A stretch of 64,000 nt of DNA from Bifidobacterium sp. ESL0728 (GTDB lineage: Bacteria > Actinomycetota > Actinomycetes > Actinomycetales > Bifidobacteriaceae). The stretch is from positions 1,674,001 to 1,738,000 of the forward strand of contig NZ_CP113925.1 of assembly GCF_029392015.1 (NCBI RefSeq), written 5' to 3'. Shown one piece after another: positions 58,901-64,000 of this stretch. The position numbers and the translations under genes were made by a program. Under the pieces are notes generated by a model. The model saw nothing but the letters and a program-made list of their open reading frames with translations. It was not told the DNA's origin and ran no database searches. The number at the start of each line of letters is the position of its first letter. The stretch's first letter is position 1.

Positions 58901-61900
58901 CCTTGTCGAACGTCTGGCCCTTGAAGGCATCTGGGTTGCCGCCGTCGTTGCCGCCGTTCAAGTTGAAGTCCACGGTGACCTGCTCCACCCAGCCGGCGGT
59001 GAGCGTCATGGTGCCCGTCACCTTGTCGGAGTCGGAATCAGTGCCGAACTTCCAGGCGGTGGCGTTCGGCTTCGGAGAACCGTCAGAGTTGAGGTCGCTC
59101 AGCTTGTACCAGCCCGCGAAGCGGTAACCGGACCTGCTCGGCTCATCGGGTGCAGTAGGAATCGTCTTCTGGTACGCGATGTCCTCGCTGTCCGGATTGT
59201 CGGCCGGGTTGCCGGTGGCGGCATTGAAGGAGACCGTGTACTTATGGCGGGTCCATACGGCCTTGAGCGTGACGTCAGTGATCACCTGGTCGGGATCGGC
59301 CTGGCCGCTGAACTTCCAAGGGTTGCTGTTCGCGACAGGCGCATCGTCGTTGTCGAGGTCGGTGGTGCGATACCATCCGCCGAAGTCGTAGCCGTTGCGC
59401 ACCGGGTCGCCCGGGTTGTCCAGCGTCGAGTTGACGTCGGCGAAGGCGTCCTTGACCTTGTTGCTATCGGCAGCGGCGCCGCCGTTCAGGTCGTACTTGA
59501 CTGAGTAGTGGCGCACCCAGTGGGCGAAGAACTCGACGTTCTCGGTGGGCGCATACGGGAAGCTGACCTTGGCGCCGCCGCTGGCCGCGGTGTACCAGCC
59601 ATCGAAGCGATAGCCGTCGCGTACCGGCGTATCAGGCTCGGTGGCGCTGCCCGGATAGGTCACATCCTTGGTCGGGGTGGTGGTGCCGCCTTCGGTGTCG
59701 GTGAAGTTGACGCGGTAGACATCGGCCTTCCAGCCTGCATAGAACGTGGTGTTGGCATTGACCGGGGTGTCGAAGTCGAACGGATCCTTGCCGTTCTTCG
59801 GCACGCCGTCGTCGCCGAGGTCGTCCTTGGCGAACCAGCCTGCAAAGGTGTAGTTATCGCGCTTGACCGAGTCGTCGGCAGGCTTGCTGGCCTTGCTGCC
59901 CTTGTCGATCGTCTGGGAGGCGAGCTGAGGTTCCTTGCCTATCACCACGCTGCCCTTGCCTGCGTCGAAGCCGACGGTGACGATGGACTTCCAGTGGGCG
60001 TAAACCGTCTTGTTTTCCTTCACGGGAGCGGTGAAGTCATACTTGTTGGCTTCGCTGTTGTTGTTCTGGTCGTCGTTCTTGAACCAGCCGAGGAAGTGGC
60101 TGTTGGGCTTGGTCGGGTCGTCAACGTTCGGCGTGGGCTGGCCGTAGTCGACGCTCTTGTCTTCGATTTGCGTGGCACCGCCTTCACCGGTGACGTACTT
60201 GATCTTGAAGCTCTTGATCTTCCAGTGCGCGAACACATTGGTGTTGTTGTCGATCGTGGTGTGCTCGAAGTCGAACGGATCGGAGCCATCGGCGGACGAG
60301 ACGAACCAGCCAAGGAACTCATAACCTTCCTTCTCGGGATTGTTCTGAGGCTTGGTGGCATGGCCGCCGGCGGGAACCTTCTGCACAGGAATCTCGCTGC
60401 CGCCGTCGGTCTTGAATGTCACGTCGCGCAGCACGGTCCACCTGGCCGTCAACGTCAGGTCGGCGCCGATCTTCGTGCTGAAGTCGAACGAGGTCAAGGC
60501 GTCGGGAGCGAACCAGCCGTCGAAGTGATAGTTGTCCCTCGTGGCGGCAGGTATCTGCGAATTCTTGATGGCCTTGTTGTCGTCGACATCGACCGTCGTC
60601 GGATCGTGGGTGCCGTCGTTGAAGTCGAACGTCACATGGTGTTGGGCGTCGTTCCAGCGAGCCTTCAGGACCGTGTCCTGCATGATGTGCGTGTTGAAGT
60701 CGAAGGCCGTCTTGCCAGGCTTCGGCTGACCGTTTTCATCCAGGTCGTCCTTGAGGTACCAACCTCTGAACACCTTGCCTTCGGGCACGGTGGACGGAGT
60801 GCCGGGATTATCCATGGCGGTGTCGTCAAGCACGTCATGGTCACTCGGGTCCTCGCCGTTGTTGGGGTCGAGCGTCACCTTGTGGTTGTTGTCGGTCCAG
60901 TGGGCCCAGACTTCGGTGTTGGCGAAGACGGTGGTGGACTCGTCGAAGGTGACTTGTGTGCCGCCATCGGCTGCAGTGAACCAGCCCACGAACTTCTTGT
61001 GCGCAGGCGTGGTGGCCGGAGCTGTAGGCAAAGAAGCCAGCTTGCCGTCGGAACCGGCGGAGATGGTCGTATCGGGATCACCGTTCTGGTTGTGCAGGGT
61101 CAGCGTGTACTTCTGCTCGTTCCAATGCGCCCAGACGTGTGTTTCGGCGGTGACGGGCTGGCCGAACGGGAAGGCGTCGGAATTGGTATCGGCGGTGAGG
61201 AACCAGCCGGCGAACGTATAACCGTCTCTGACCGGTTCGACCAAAGGCCTGGAAAGTGGCGCATTGTCATCGAGCACCTGGTCATCGAAGAGGTGCGGCT
61301 GGTCTGCAGGCGCACTCCCCCCTTGCAGCTCGAAGATGACCTTGTGGGTCTTGGCCCACTTGGCGTAATACGTGGTGTCCTTGAGAATCGGTCCGGTCTG
61401 GGTGGCGGAATCCGGGAAGACCTCGTTGCCCTTGCCGTTGCCGTCTTCGTTCTTGTCGGTGAACCAGCCGACGAACCTGAAGCCCTCGCGGGTGGGATCG
61501 CTCGGCTTAGTGGCCTTGTCGGCGTCATAGACATGCTCGGTGTGCACCGAAGGCGAACCGTCCTCGGCGAACTTGCCGGCACCGGCGTCGAACTTGACGT
61601 TCCAAAGCTCGCCGGTGAACGGCTGGGGCTCGGTGTAATTGGACTGGTTGCTGTCGGCATCGGCGGCGAAGGCGCGAACCCTGCCGTTGTGTGCGTCCTC
61701 CGGCAGCTCGACCGACCACTTGCCGTTCTCGTCGGCGGTCACCGGCGTGGATTCGTTGGAGGAGTCGATGTTGTCGAAGCTGGTGCCGGAAACGCCATCG
61801 GTCCAGTCGAACTGGACGGTAACCTTGGCGCCGGGATCGGCCGTGCCCTTGACTTCACGGTTGCCCAGCTTGTCGGGGGTTGACGTGATGGCAACGGCAG

Positions 61901-64000
61901 GCGGGACCATATCGACATGGACCTTCTGCCAGTTGGACGAAGTGGCCGGGGAAACCCTGCCTCCGCCGTTGGTGAGACGACCCATGAAGTAGTAGTCGCC
62001 GGGAACGGTGAACTTGCTGGCGGGGATATCGCAGGTCCAGGTCTGCGTGCCGGCGGCACCCAACGTCTGGGTGCATTCGCTGACCTCGCTGCCCTCGCTG
62101 GGCACACCGGGGGCACCGAATGTGGTGAAACCTCTGGTGAGGCCACGAACCGGCGAAGAAGCCAACGGGATGTCGGGGCCGGAGGCACGAGTGAGACCTT
62201 GAGGCGCGCTTGCCTTCGGCTCTTGAAGGCTCAACGCCTGGCCTTGGCTCTGCGTATCCGCAGCCATGTAGACCTTGAGTGTCGCGCCGTCGATGTTCGT
62301 CGTCGCGACACCGTGGACGGTGACCTTGGCGTTTTCGGCAAGTGCACCATGGTTGGCGATGGTGGTGTGCGGCACTCCGTTGTTGGAGGCCGTGATATCC
62401 ATGTTCGGAGCCTTGTTGACGATATCGACATACACGCCGACGGAATCGATGAGGGCGGAGCCCATATGCTGGCGGGCATAGTAGATACGTCTGCCGAGGC
62501 CGTCGATGGTGTCGGTACGGGTGTGGCCCGTGCCCTCAGGGGCGCTCTCGAGCTTGGCGGACCCGTCGTCGGTGACCGTCCAGGTGCCGGCCTTGTCGCC
62601 GGAAGTGGCGACGGTGTCGGAACCGATCTTGACGAGCTTGACGCTCGGGCTGGCCGCGGTTGCGGTCGGGTCGAAGGTGCCGGAGGTCGGGTCGGCCGCA
62701 TAGAGGTCGACGGCCTTGCCAGGCATGCCGGTGCCGGAAACGTCGAACTTCCACTTGTCGATCTGGTGGGCCGTCAGTTCGGTGGCGGAGGCGGAGACAG
62801 GGGTCGTGATGACCGGCTTGCTGCTCTGCGTGGTGACCATGACGCCGCCGGAATACTTGGAATCACGCGTATCGGGCAGCTTCTGGCGCACATAGTAGAC
62901 GCCTTGGCCCTGCCCGTTGACATGGGCACCGAAGTCGTTGTCGGTGAAGCTCCAGGTGTGGGCGACGGCATTGGTCGTCACCGGGTTGGTCTCGGAGCTT
63001 GCCTGCACCAGGTTGATGCTTTCGCCGGGCACACTGGCCCCAATGGTCTGGTTCGCGGGGTCGGCGGCATAGACCGTGACCGTGGAACCGGGCAGGTAGG
63101 TACCCTCGAGATCGAGGCTGCCGCCCGAAACCTGAGCGTTCTGCAACGGCTTGGTGATGGACGGGGTTACGCCCTTGATCGTGACGTTCGTGGCAGCGGA
63201 GAACTGATAGTCGTTGCCCGAAGCCCGCTTCTGCTGCGCATAGTAGATACGTTGGCCGTCGGCAAGACGGGTGGTGGGTTTGTTGCCCTGATCGGTGACC
63301 CTCCAGTTGCCGTCGGCGTCGACAGTGGCGCTGCCGACCTTGATGAGGCTGCCGTCGCCGAGTTTGTCGGCGCCGGAAACAGTGCCGTCGAAGCCGGCCT
63401 TGGCCGGGTCGGCCGCGTAGAGGTTGAGTTCGAGGTGGGGCACGCCGCGACCGGTGACGTCGAACTTCCAGTCATCGCTTTGTGTACCGGAGGTAGGCGA
63501 AGTGATGGTAGGAATGGCGCCCTCGAAGCGGGTAGAGATGGCGGAGGAATACTTCTTCGCCTCATTGCCCTGCTGAGTCTGCTGGACGAAGTACCAACGA
63601 GTGCCGTCTGCACGGGTGCCGGAGTCAAGGGTGGATATCTCATCGGTGAACGTCCACTTGCCATTGCCATCGACGATGATCGGGTCCTTGCCTGCGCTCA
63701 CCTCGTGAGCGGTCTTGGTGACGCCGTTGTCGGCGTTGTTGACGCTGCTGGCAGGATTGGTGTCGGCATCGAATTTCTTGTCGGGATCGGCCGTCTCGAA
63801 GACCTTGATGGTGGAGTTGGTATAGCCGGTGCCGCTCAGCGTGATGTTGCCGAACGCCACGGTGGAGCCGGAGACCGGGGCGGTGATGACCGGGGTGGTA
63901 TTGCCTACCGAGTAGGTCTTGCCCTTAGACCAGGTATGGTCGATTTCAGGACCGGTGTGGTCGCCTGCGGTGAGGCTCTGACGCACATAGTAGATACGCA
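40980..64000 (-). CDS. Giant InlB B-repeat (Flg_new) cell-wall surface protein, 5' end outside window
   Basis: At least 7,672 residues in one open frame that reaches the window edge. In N- to C-terminal order: Ig-like modules (64000 to about 61607; for example ITLSGTGYTNSTIKVF and repeated RIYYARQ), and an ECTQTLGAAGTQTWTCD module. Then come about 79 InlB B-repeat units ending in AHW/AVW/AIW (about 61605-42966), an Ig-like stretch (42965-42340) and three more units ending at 41586. A FIVAR-like helical segment follows (WQQFQDALHHAQQVANDPNA), then a Gly/Asn/Ser/Gln linker and the sorting signal IAETG (41093-41079) with a hydrophobic helix and RRRFRTKEG. It is likely an adhesin or cell-surface fibre; the ligand is unknown. 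The in-frame GTG at 63986 is internal to an Ig-like module, not a start. Confidence 0.93.
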   Translation of the reverse strand, partial: RIYYVRQSLTAGDHTGPEIDHTWSKGKTYSVGNTTPVITAPVSGSTVAFGNITLSGTGYTNSTIKVFETADPDKKFDADTNPASSVNNADNGVTKTAHEVSAGKDPIIVDGNGKWTFTDEISTLDSGTRADGTRWYFVQQTQQGNEAKKYSSAISTRFEGAIPTITSPTSGTQSDDWKFDVTGRGVPHLELNLYAADPAKAGFDGTVSGADKLGDGSLIKVGSATVDADGNWRVTDQGNKPTTRLADGQRIYYAQQKRASGNDYQFSAATNVTIKGVTPSITKPLQNAQVSGGSLDLEGTYLPGSTVTVYAADPANQTIGASVPGESINLVQASSETNPVTTNAVAHTWSFTDNDFGAHVNGQGQGVYYVRQKLPDTRDSKYSGGVMVTTQSSKPVITTPVSASATELTAHQIDKWKFDVSGTGMPGKAVDLYAADPTSGTFDPTATAASPSVKLVKIGSDTVATSGDKAGTWTVTDDGSAKLESAPEGTGHTRTDTIDGLGRRIYYARQHMGSALIDSVGVYVDIVNKAPNMDITASNNGVPHTTIANHGALAENAKVTVHGVATTNIDGATLKVYMAADTQSQGQALSLQEPKASAPQGLTRASGPDIPLASSPVRGLTRGFTTFGAPGVPSEGSEVSECTQTLGAAGTQTWTCDIPASKFTVPGDYYFMGRLTNGGGRVSPATSSNWQKVHVDMVPPAVAITSTPDKLGNREVKGTADPGAKVTVQFDWTDGVSGTSFDNIDSSNESTPVTADENGKWSVELPEDAHNGRVRAFAADADSNQSNYTEPQPFTGELWNVKFDAGAGKFAEDGSPSVHTEHVYDADKATKPSDPTREGFRFVGWFTDKNEDGNGKGNEVFPDSATQTGPILKDTTYYAKWAKTHKVIFELQGGSAPADQPHLFDDQVLDDNAPLSRPLVEPVRDGYTFAGWFLTADTNSDAFPFGQPVTAETHVWAHWNEQKYTLTLHNQNGDPDTTISAGSDGKLASLPTAPATTPAHKKFVGWFTAADGGTQVTFDESTTVFANTEVWAHWTDNNHKVTLDPNNGEDPSDHDVLDDTAMDNPGTPSTVPEGKVFRGWYLKDDLDENGQPKPGKTAFDFNTHIMQDTVLKARWNDAQHHVTFDFNDGTHDPTTVDVDDNKAIKNSQIPAATRDNYHFDGWFAPDALTSFDFSTKIGADLTLTARWTVLRDVTFKTDGGSEIPVQKVPAGGHATKPQNNPEKEGYEFLGWFVSSADGSDPFDFEHTTIDNNTNVFAHWKIKSFKIKYVTGEGGATQIEDKSVDYGQPTPNVDDPTKPNSHFLGWFKNDDQNNNSEANKYDFTAPVKENKTVYAHWKSIVTVGFDAGKGSVVIGKEPQLASQTIDKGSKASKPADDSVKRDNYTFAGWFAKDDLGDDGVPKNGKDPFDFDTPVNANTTFYAGWKADVYRVNFTDTEGGTTTPTKDVTYPGSATEPDTPVRDGYRFDGWYTAASGGAKVSFPYAPTENVEFFAHWVRHYSVKYDLNGGAAADSNKVKDAFADVNSTLDNPGDPVRNGYDFGGWYRTTDLDNDDAPVANSNPWKFSGQADPDQVITDVTLKAVWTRHKYTVSFNAATGNPADNPDSEDIAYQKTIPTAPDEPSRSGYRFAGWYKLSDLNSDGSPKPNATAWKFGTDSDSDKVTGTMTLTAGWVEQVTVDFNLNGGNDGGNPDAFKGQTFDKGDKASKPTATPSRVGYHFEGWYVSADDNAAKFDFDDSVNSSTTAYAHWTVQVYTATVHPNNDDPDYELPIGSDGRVSEPPAPTTVPHHKKFAGWYTTAEGSTKFNFNTAVSSNVDLWAHWVDDTFKVTFDPKSSAADPIKDQTVFNGEKANDPGNPTAPANKVFKGWYLKNDLDGNGVPKPGKTAFDFNTPITEDTDLVARYNDATHTVTFDPANGDESTTATVDDDTAIQESQKPADPSKSGYRFDAWYMAGDLDESGAVLPGKTAFDFNTQIGSNITLKAHWVKQYKVKFDLNGSSEDPATAADTSKVEDRTVDTGSTLDDPGDPTRDPHYTFAGWFNPADLNADGSPKPDKRAWKFNGVSSPTQVTDAITLTAGWNAKSFTVQYDAGTGDPTDNPASKSIKYKGTVPSAPDAPTYASHRFLGWFKTNNQNDNSEDNKFKFGENGTPITGETTIYGHWVQQYTVSFDGNGGTLDPTTQAKTVDTGKTIDKPQDPTREGYKFTGWSESQSGGNAVTWPYTVNGDKTLYAQWSQKFTVKYVLNGSSDSPVTPASIDDETVLAGGKIASKPEAPTRTHYTFNNWYANQSALNADGTVKEGQTPFDFNSDINKDTTLYAGWDARSYTVHFNAATGNASDNPTDQSIKYKGTVPTEPEAPTRTGYRFLGWFKTDDQTENTDANKFKFGEGGTSITGETTAYGHWVQQFTVKFDVNGGTAADPSKVTDRTVDKGAKLDDPGNPSKENFDFQGWYKPSDLDDNGAPKPSTTAWNFNDDTVSAGMTLKAGWKAAVTYQVTFETGEGGSHVEPQSVVTGKFAKRPTADPTRDHYDFDDWYVSADQGAAKFNFATTAITKPTTVYAHWNAKSYTVKFTDNAQHTSTDSKTVKYNKTVDEPTPPSAAGYHFDGWHTSETGGTKVTFPYTVTDDVEFFAHWTQEFTVSFDLNGDSEDPALAGDGSNSEASQTVLDGAKATKPTKDPTRTHYDFAGWQVDGSDYDFTETVSHNITVKAKWTAKKYDVNFKTDGGSTVKQQHVNYKEHASRPTDKPTKDGYRFDDWYTTAEGSTKFDFANTPITGDTDVFAHWVQQYKVTFDTQGGSSVDPTTVDTGKTVDKPANDPTREGYTFAGWYDAKSGGSRFGFGTTTITAPTTVYAHWIKNETPAPGEYSITFDANGGSGAPAAMATVNGKLPVVPNGPSGVPDGKVFDGWYTDAENGNKVTTDTAFTAATTVYAHWKDASSSVPEGKFRVSFNTHGGSSIAPQEITSGQKAKRPAADPTKTGYSFAGWFKAADGSTKFDFDAETITAATTVHAHWTKNGTPSANEFTVSFDANGGADAPAAMTTTNGKLTTVPNGPATAPAHMEFDHWATQRSGGQTVDENTVFTEDSTVYAIWKLIKYTVSFNTGTGGSAVEPQRVEYNKTASDPGTPTRDGYTFVDWYDSAADDADVFKFGEGGTKITGATTVYAHWIKNETPAPSEYLITFDANGGTGAPAAMATVGKKLPVVPNGPSGVPANKVFDGWYSEKDTGYKVTTATKFSAAATVYAHWKATEPAPAGQFTVNFDTQGGSSVEPELVAENGKATRPATDPSKPGYSFVGWFKAEGGNDKFDFDTETITTDTTVFAHWTKNQIPSANEFTVSFDANGGADAPAAKTTTSHKLTSIPDGPAVAPTRMEFDHWATQRSGGSEVTTSTEFTEDSTVYAIWKAKPQYTVSFNLHGSPDSPVTPSSIDDQKVVKGEKANKPEDPTRTHYTFAGWFKAAGGSDVFDFNDPIMAGATVHAHWTAKPYTVTFDSEGGSAVGPKTVDYNKTIDAPTKPVFSGHHFDGWYTAADGGTQITFPYTVTDNVTLHAHWTVQPDNEYVVKFQPANGIEPDFTETTENKKLTAPTDPTIPLGYNKFDGWFNSGTKFNFANEFADNTTLTAHYSKVTTPSEGEHTVTFDLQGGQTHDGGTTFTAPTSSQKAVEPSKAQIAGLTAPEGKTFYHWSDKADGDAFDFSTELSANKTLYAVWMATPPAPVSGEFTVTYDPQNGHESEAFGKSTVDKKAQKPSDDEVAALTAPDHKQFDYWSASKNGEAYDFDTASALTSDTTLYAVWKTAQYTVSFDTGTGGSTVKPQQIEYNKTASDPGTPTRNGYTFVDWYDSAADDADVFKFGEGGTKITGATTVYAHWLKNETPAPSEFQVTFDANGGSGAPAAMATIDGKLPVVPNGPSGVPANKVFDGWHTGKTDGEKITTETAFSANTTVYAHWKTAAPAPAGQFTVSFDTHGGSSVESQNVASGGKAKRPATDPVKTGYTFAGWFKAAEGNDAFDFGAEAITQDTTIHAHWTKNATPSADEFTITFDANGGADAPVAQQTTDHKLVTVPGAPAVAPAGMEFDHWATQRKGGQRVDLNTEFSENTTVYAIWKLTTSEYSITFDANGGSDAPAAQTTVGHKLASVPGAPTPPEGKTFVGWFTASEGGDAVTTSTLFTAATTVYAHWTKNETPASSEYLITFDANGGSGAPAAMATVGKKLPMVPNGPSGVPDGRVFDGWYTAAKGGDKVTTATEFSDNATVFAHWKSVAPAPAGQFTVSFDTQGGSSVEPQNVASGQKATRPVTDPTKSGYTFAGWFKAAGVSDAFDFDTAITAATTVYAHWTKNETPAANEFMVTFDANGGADAPAAQQTNGHKLVTVPGAPLTAPAGMEFDHWATQRKGGAQVTTATEFTQDSTVYAIWKLTSDEYTITFDANGGSYAPNSQQTTDHKLESIPAGPTAPAGKTFVGWFTASEGGDEVTTSTVFTQASTVYAHWTAAEAPAPSEYLVTFDANGGSGAPEPQATVGKKLATVPNGPRVAPEGKVFEGWYTTKTAGDKVTTATEFSKATTVYAHWKTTEPAPSGKFTVSFDTHGGSLVESQLVDENGKAKRPAADPTKPGYTFAGWFKSATGAEKFDFDSETITGNVTVHAHWTKNEVPSADEFTVSFDANGGADAPAAQQTSGHKLASVPGAPATAPTGKEFDYWATQRSGGTKVTTSTEFSEDSTVYAIWKTIQFTVTFDTQGGTPIDSKDVDYGKTVDKPVPDPTREGYTFAGWFKAADGTDAFDFTKPIMAATRVYAHWIKNEVPDTSEYLIMFDANGGSGAPLPQATVGKKLVAVPNGPSGVPDGKVFDGWYTDATAGEKITTDTVFTAATTVFAHWDTKPTTAPEGKHLVTFDTHGGSSIEPELVENNKKAKRPATDPLKSGYSFAGWFKAAGGNDKFDFDTAITDDTTVHAHWTENQTPTSGEFTVSFDANGGADAPAAQQTTDHKLTSVPGAPATAPYGQKFDHWATQRSGGTEVTTDTEFSEDSTVYAIWKNKDQYTVSFDLQGSEDAPTDPATIGDQTVMEGEKASKPTTNPTRTHYTFAGWFKAADGSDTFDFNDPITQATTVYAHWTGENYTVHYDANGGTSAPDDKTVTYPNTITEPEAPTFADHHFDGWYTKADGGDEIAFPYKPGKSITLHAHWTVNPPASEYVVKFKPANGIQSDFTKATRHQKITDPPTPTIPLGYDTFDGWFADGAQSAYDFGTAFTTDTTLTAHYSKAAGRPAAGEHTVTFDLQGGQTRDGDTTFTERTSGQKVAEPTAAQVAGLTAPADKTFLHWSASPDGDDFDFNTTLSDNTTLYAVWMAKPTAPTSGEYMVTYDPQNGHESQAFGKATSGKKAVAPTQSEMDKLTKPDHQQFDHWSRTRNGAKFDFATEPELDGDTTLYAVWKNITHKVTFDLNDSESDPVTSAAIPAQQVVDGQKVSKPENPTRAHYDFAGWFDAADGGSEFDFNAEITSAKTVYAHWNAKPYTVTFDAHDGSAVAPQTVHYGEKINTEPTTTRAGYHFDGWFTELTGGTAVAFPYTVTGNVTLYAHWTQNAPENEYLVTFKPANGGLDADKTLTTTHKKLTAPADPQIPLGYDTFDGWFKEGAPAAFNFANEFAGNTTLTAKYSQSTTSAPVSEHKVTFDLEGGKTVGGETSFIGFTQDQKIAEPTAAQVAGLTAPAGKTFLHWSENADGDAFDFNTTLTSDKTLHAVWMATPPAPAPGEYMVTYDPQNGHESEAFGKPTMSWKAQEPSQLEVSRLTAPAHKTFDHWSKSRGGAKFDFATEPRLTGDTTLYAVWKTIDHKVTFDLNGSADSPITSASVPDQTVVDGSKADKPDDPTRTHYEFLNWYDAADGGSVFDFANTPITAATTVYARWTAKTYTVTFDSKGGSTVGSKSAKYHKTVTKPDDPTRANYHFDGWYTEANGGTEVAFPYTVTGDVTLFAHWTANPPANEYNVKFKPANGIDSDFTETTTDQKLTEPSAPTLPLGYDTFDGWFADGASARYNFATAFTDDTTLTAHYSKSSAPVPPTEFTVTFDLQGGKTSGNQSTFTASTIGKKAVKPTAAQVAGLTAPEGKTFLHWSASPDGDDFDFNTELGGNTTLYAVWMTKPAAPTSGEYMVTYDPQNSHESEAFGKSTSDKKAVEPTPAEMSHLTAPAHKTFDHWSKTKGGEAYDFGTAPALTGDTTLYAVWKLTQYKVTFNTGTGGSSIDDQMIAYGKTADDPGTPTRSGYRFLGWYDSDANNANVFKFGAGGTPVLGATTVYAHWAQQFTVKFDVNGGVASDPSKTADRNVDDQSTLDDPGAVTKAGYDFEGWFKPGDLNADGTVKDGKTAWKFGATGDRVTANTTLKAGWKAKPVTPTPAGKVRVKFDVNGGAVSNPSQVADQVFDRNGKATKPADGSVSRAHYTLTGWYKLNGSTPSSTAWNFGDTVSDSMTLQAGWKADEYTVTFEDPDGHTTTASEHATYPGTVSKPTNPVRAGYHFDGWYTKANGGTEVAFPYAPTANATFYAHWTANPASNEYLITLKPANGGLDADQTLTTTNKKLTAPNDPQIPLGYDRFDGWFEDGATVAYDFNNEFSANTTLTAHYSKSSAPAPSSEFTVTFDLQGGKTAGNASSFTAGTTNHKVAQPSGAQVASLTPPAGKTFLHWSSAPEGSAFDFNTELIGNTTLYAVWIATPPVPGPTEFTVTYDPQNGHASQAFAKTTSNKKAQQPTDAEMNGLTVPAGMEFSHWSASKGGDAFDFDTELSGNTTLYAVWKMVEYTVHFNANGGTGAPADMTTVGHKLASMPAAPTGAPDGKTFEDWYDAANGGDKVTTATEFSKNTTVYAQWKNQSHVDSTEYTVTFDLQGGKTSDNQGSFTKQTSGKKAARPSEALTAPNGKEFAHWSLSKNGGEFDFNTELSGNTTLYAVWKTKSAPVAPVPSGEYTVTFDANGGVNAPAPQTTVNKKLASLPGGPTAPNGKMFDGWFTAANGGSNVTTDTEFSANSTVYAHWRDAEANIQLAIDAGNGVVVPHAHQGALAVNSKLTVNGMANGVKSGDKVRVIAHREDGVSPDQTAEVAVSADGNWSVDFNDPTNQFPNELGVGSYWTFTAEVVRGNLVRAVSTDSDVLIDMVAPYIPMASLSADWNNGISGWIYSNSTSNRVEPNDTVSDSLTLSYGNTAASDGTGQWLLDRPAGMTASGTVMVTAVDAQGNESEITFPLSNPGSEPAKYEVRFALNGGTADDLSKVKVQHVENGAKITDPGVGAVHRDGYDFTGWYPLDGNGNPLPTAWDFATGTVSGPMILQAGWNQKANTAKATFDLNGGAIADSSKLVQVVDKGSKLANPGTPVLAGHSFAGWFKPEDLNSDGSPKSGARAWKFDDPNADKLFNDTTLKAGWNVVAGPGVVVDHTVIFDPANGQATFTQVSNNGKLSKPNDPTNGNRRFLGWFNGESQFDFVNGTINADGVVLTAHWSDEMPSKSDNDKLNTVIDEGNKLNGDDYTPESWQQFQDALHHAQQVANDPNASKADVDKAIADLNNAKGKLVHKQSDSNTGNNGDSSNGNGNGSSGSGNGNGNGNSSNVSGNGNGNGQNGQSGQSGQNGQKGQNGQNGQNGRNGFNSGDRGSKKTKQTVTKDETIAETGASIDLPAIIATVSTLLAAIGLELRRRFRTKEG
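41079..41093 (-). other. IAETG sorting motif of the giant protein
   Basis: IAETG replaces LPXTG and is followed by ASIDLPAIIATVSTLLAAIG and a basic tail. It resembles the LAXTG signals used by housekeeping class E sortases in actinobacteria (family knowledge). Confidence 0.75.
41130..41370 (-). repeat. Low-complexity wall-spanning linker
   Basis: Codes for Gly/Asn/Ser/Gln tracts, including GNGNGNG runs and the triplet repeats GQNGQSGQ. Likely to span the peptidoglycan and prone to slippage at DNA level. Confidence 0.85.
41586..61605 (-). repeat. Array of about 82 InlB B-repeat-like units with higher-order structure
   Basis: Units of about 70-95 codons follow the pattern YTVTFDANGG, P(T/V)R-GY-F-GW, then a closing AHW, AVW, AGW or AIW (hand count 82, interrupted by an Ig-like stretch at 42965-42340). 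Block A (three units, 705-711 bp) occurs at 55445-54735, 54509-53802, 52406-51699, 51476-50772, 50549-49842 and 49628-48921. Block B (five units, 1170-1188 bp) occurs at 53801-52632, 48920-47733, 47732-46551 and 46550-45369, with a four-unit version at 44621-43673. Units before 55445 are more diverged. Confidence 0.85.

Noticed and set aside
46695..59504. A 4,269-residue plus-strand open frame, with further frames at 41169-43286, 43440-45323, 45453-46688 and 59508-61883
   Set aside because: All are exactly in register with and antisense to the giant gene. They stay open only because that gene almost never uses the codons TTA, CTA and TCA, whose complements are stops. The translations show no domains, and the ordinary opp genes have similar long antisense frames.

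Overview
The window looks like chromosomal DNA of a Bifidobacteriaceae member, most likely Bifidobacterium. It is GC-rich with strong GC-ending codon bias. It carries the infC-rpmI-rplT cluster, the xerD-parA-scpA-scpB cluster, a fused Opp/Dpp ATPase, DUF3710/DUF3159/DUF6725 proteins and an LPXTG pilus locus, a combination I associate with bifidobacteria (inference, no database search). No rRNA, tRNA, insertion sequence, prophage or CRISPR array was seen.

Layout. From 1 to 24.3 kb almost everything is on the minus strand: the start of a cation P-type ATPase, a short lipoprotein, a TrmA-type RNA methyltransferase, DUF3159, DUF3710, exonuclease III, an oligopeptide transporter (two tandem binding proteins, OppB, OppC, fused OppDF), xerC, the plus-strand DUF6725 gene, a membrane protein-pheA-tyrA operon, typA, a degenerate Nudix/NrtR-like regulator and a NiaP-like nicotinate transporter. 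From 24.4 to 28.7 kb lie scpB, scpA, parA and xerD. From 29.0 to 35.1 kb is a sortase-pilus locus (class C sortase, large LPFTG adhesin, LPMTG pilin). It lies between xerD and rplT-rpmI-infC (35.4-37.0 kb). On the plus strand follow thiamine pyrophosphokinase, a thioredoxin-fold ArsC/Spx-like protein, gap and ybaK (37.3-40.8 kb).

The last 23 kb (40980 to the window edge) is one minus-strand gene for a giant cell-wall protein of at least 7,672 residues, truncated at its 5' end by the window. From its N terminus it has Ig-like modules, about 82 InlB B-repeat-like (Flg_new) units of 70-95 residues, an Ig-like stretch, a FIVAR-like helical segment, a Gly/Asn/Gln/Ser wall-spanning linker and an IAETG sorting signal. 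The array has a higher-order structure: a three-unit block (about 708 bp) occurs six times, and a five-unit block (about 1.18 kb) occurs four times plus a partial copy. It therefore grew by duplication of multi-unit blocks.

The second unusual element is an exact 4 x 51 bp tandem array (19536-19739) between typA and the aromatic amino-acid operon. Each unit is an inverted repeat, and most arm differences become G-U pairs in the minus-strand transcript. This suggests four tandem RNA hairpins ahead of the pheA-tyrA operon. Other leads are a 21-bp palindrome upstream of the niaP-like gene next to an NrtR-like regulator, a 22-bp perfect inverted repeat, paired palindromes in the pilus locus, and low-complexity insertions in several housekeeping enzymes.
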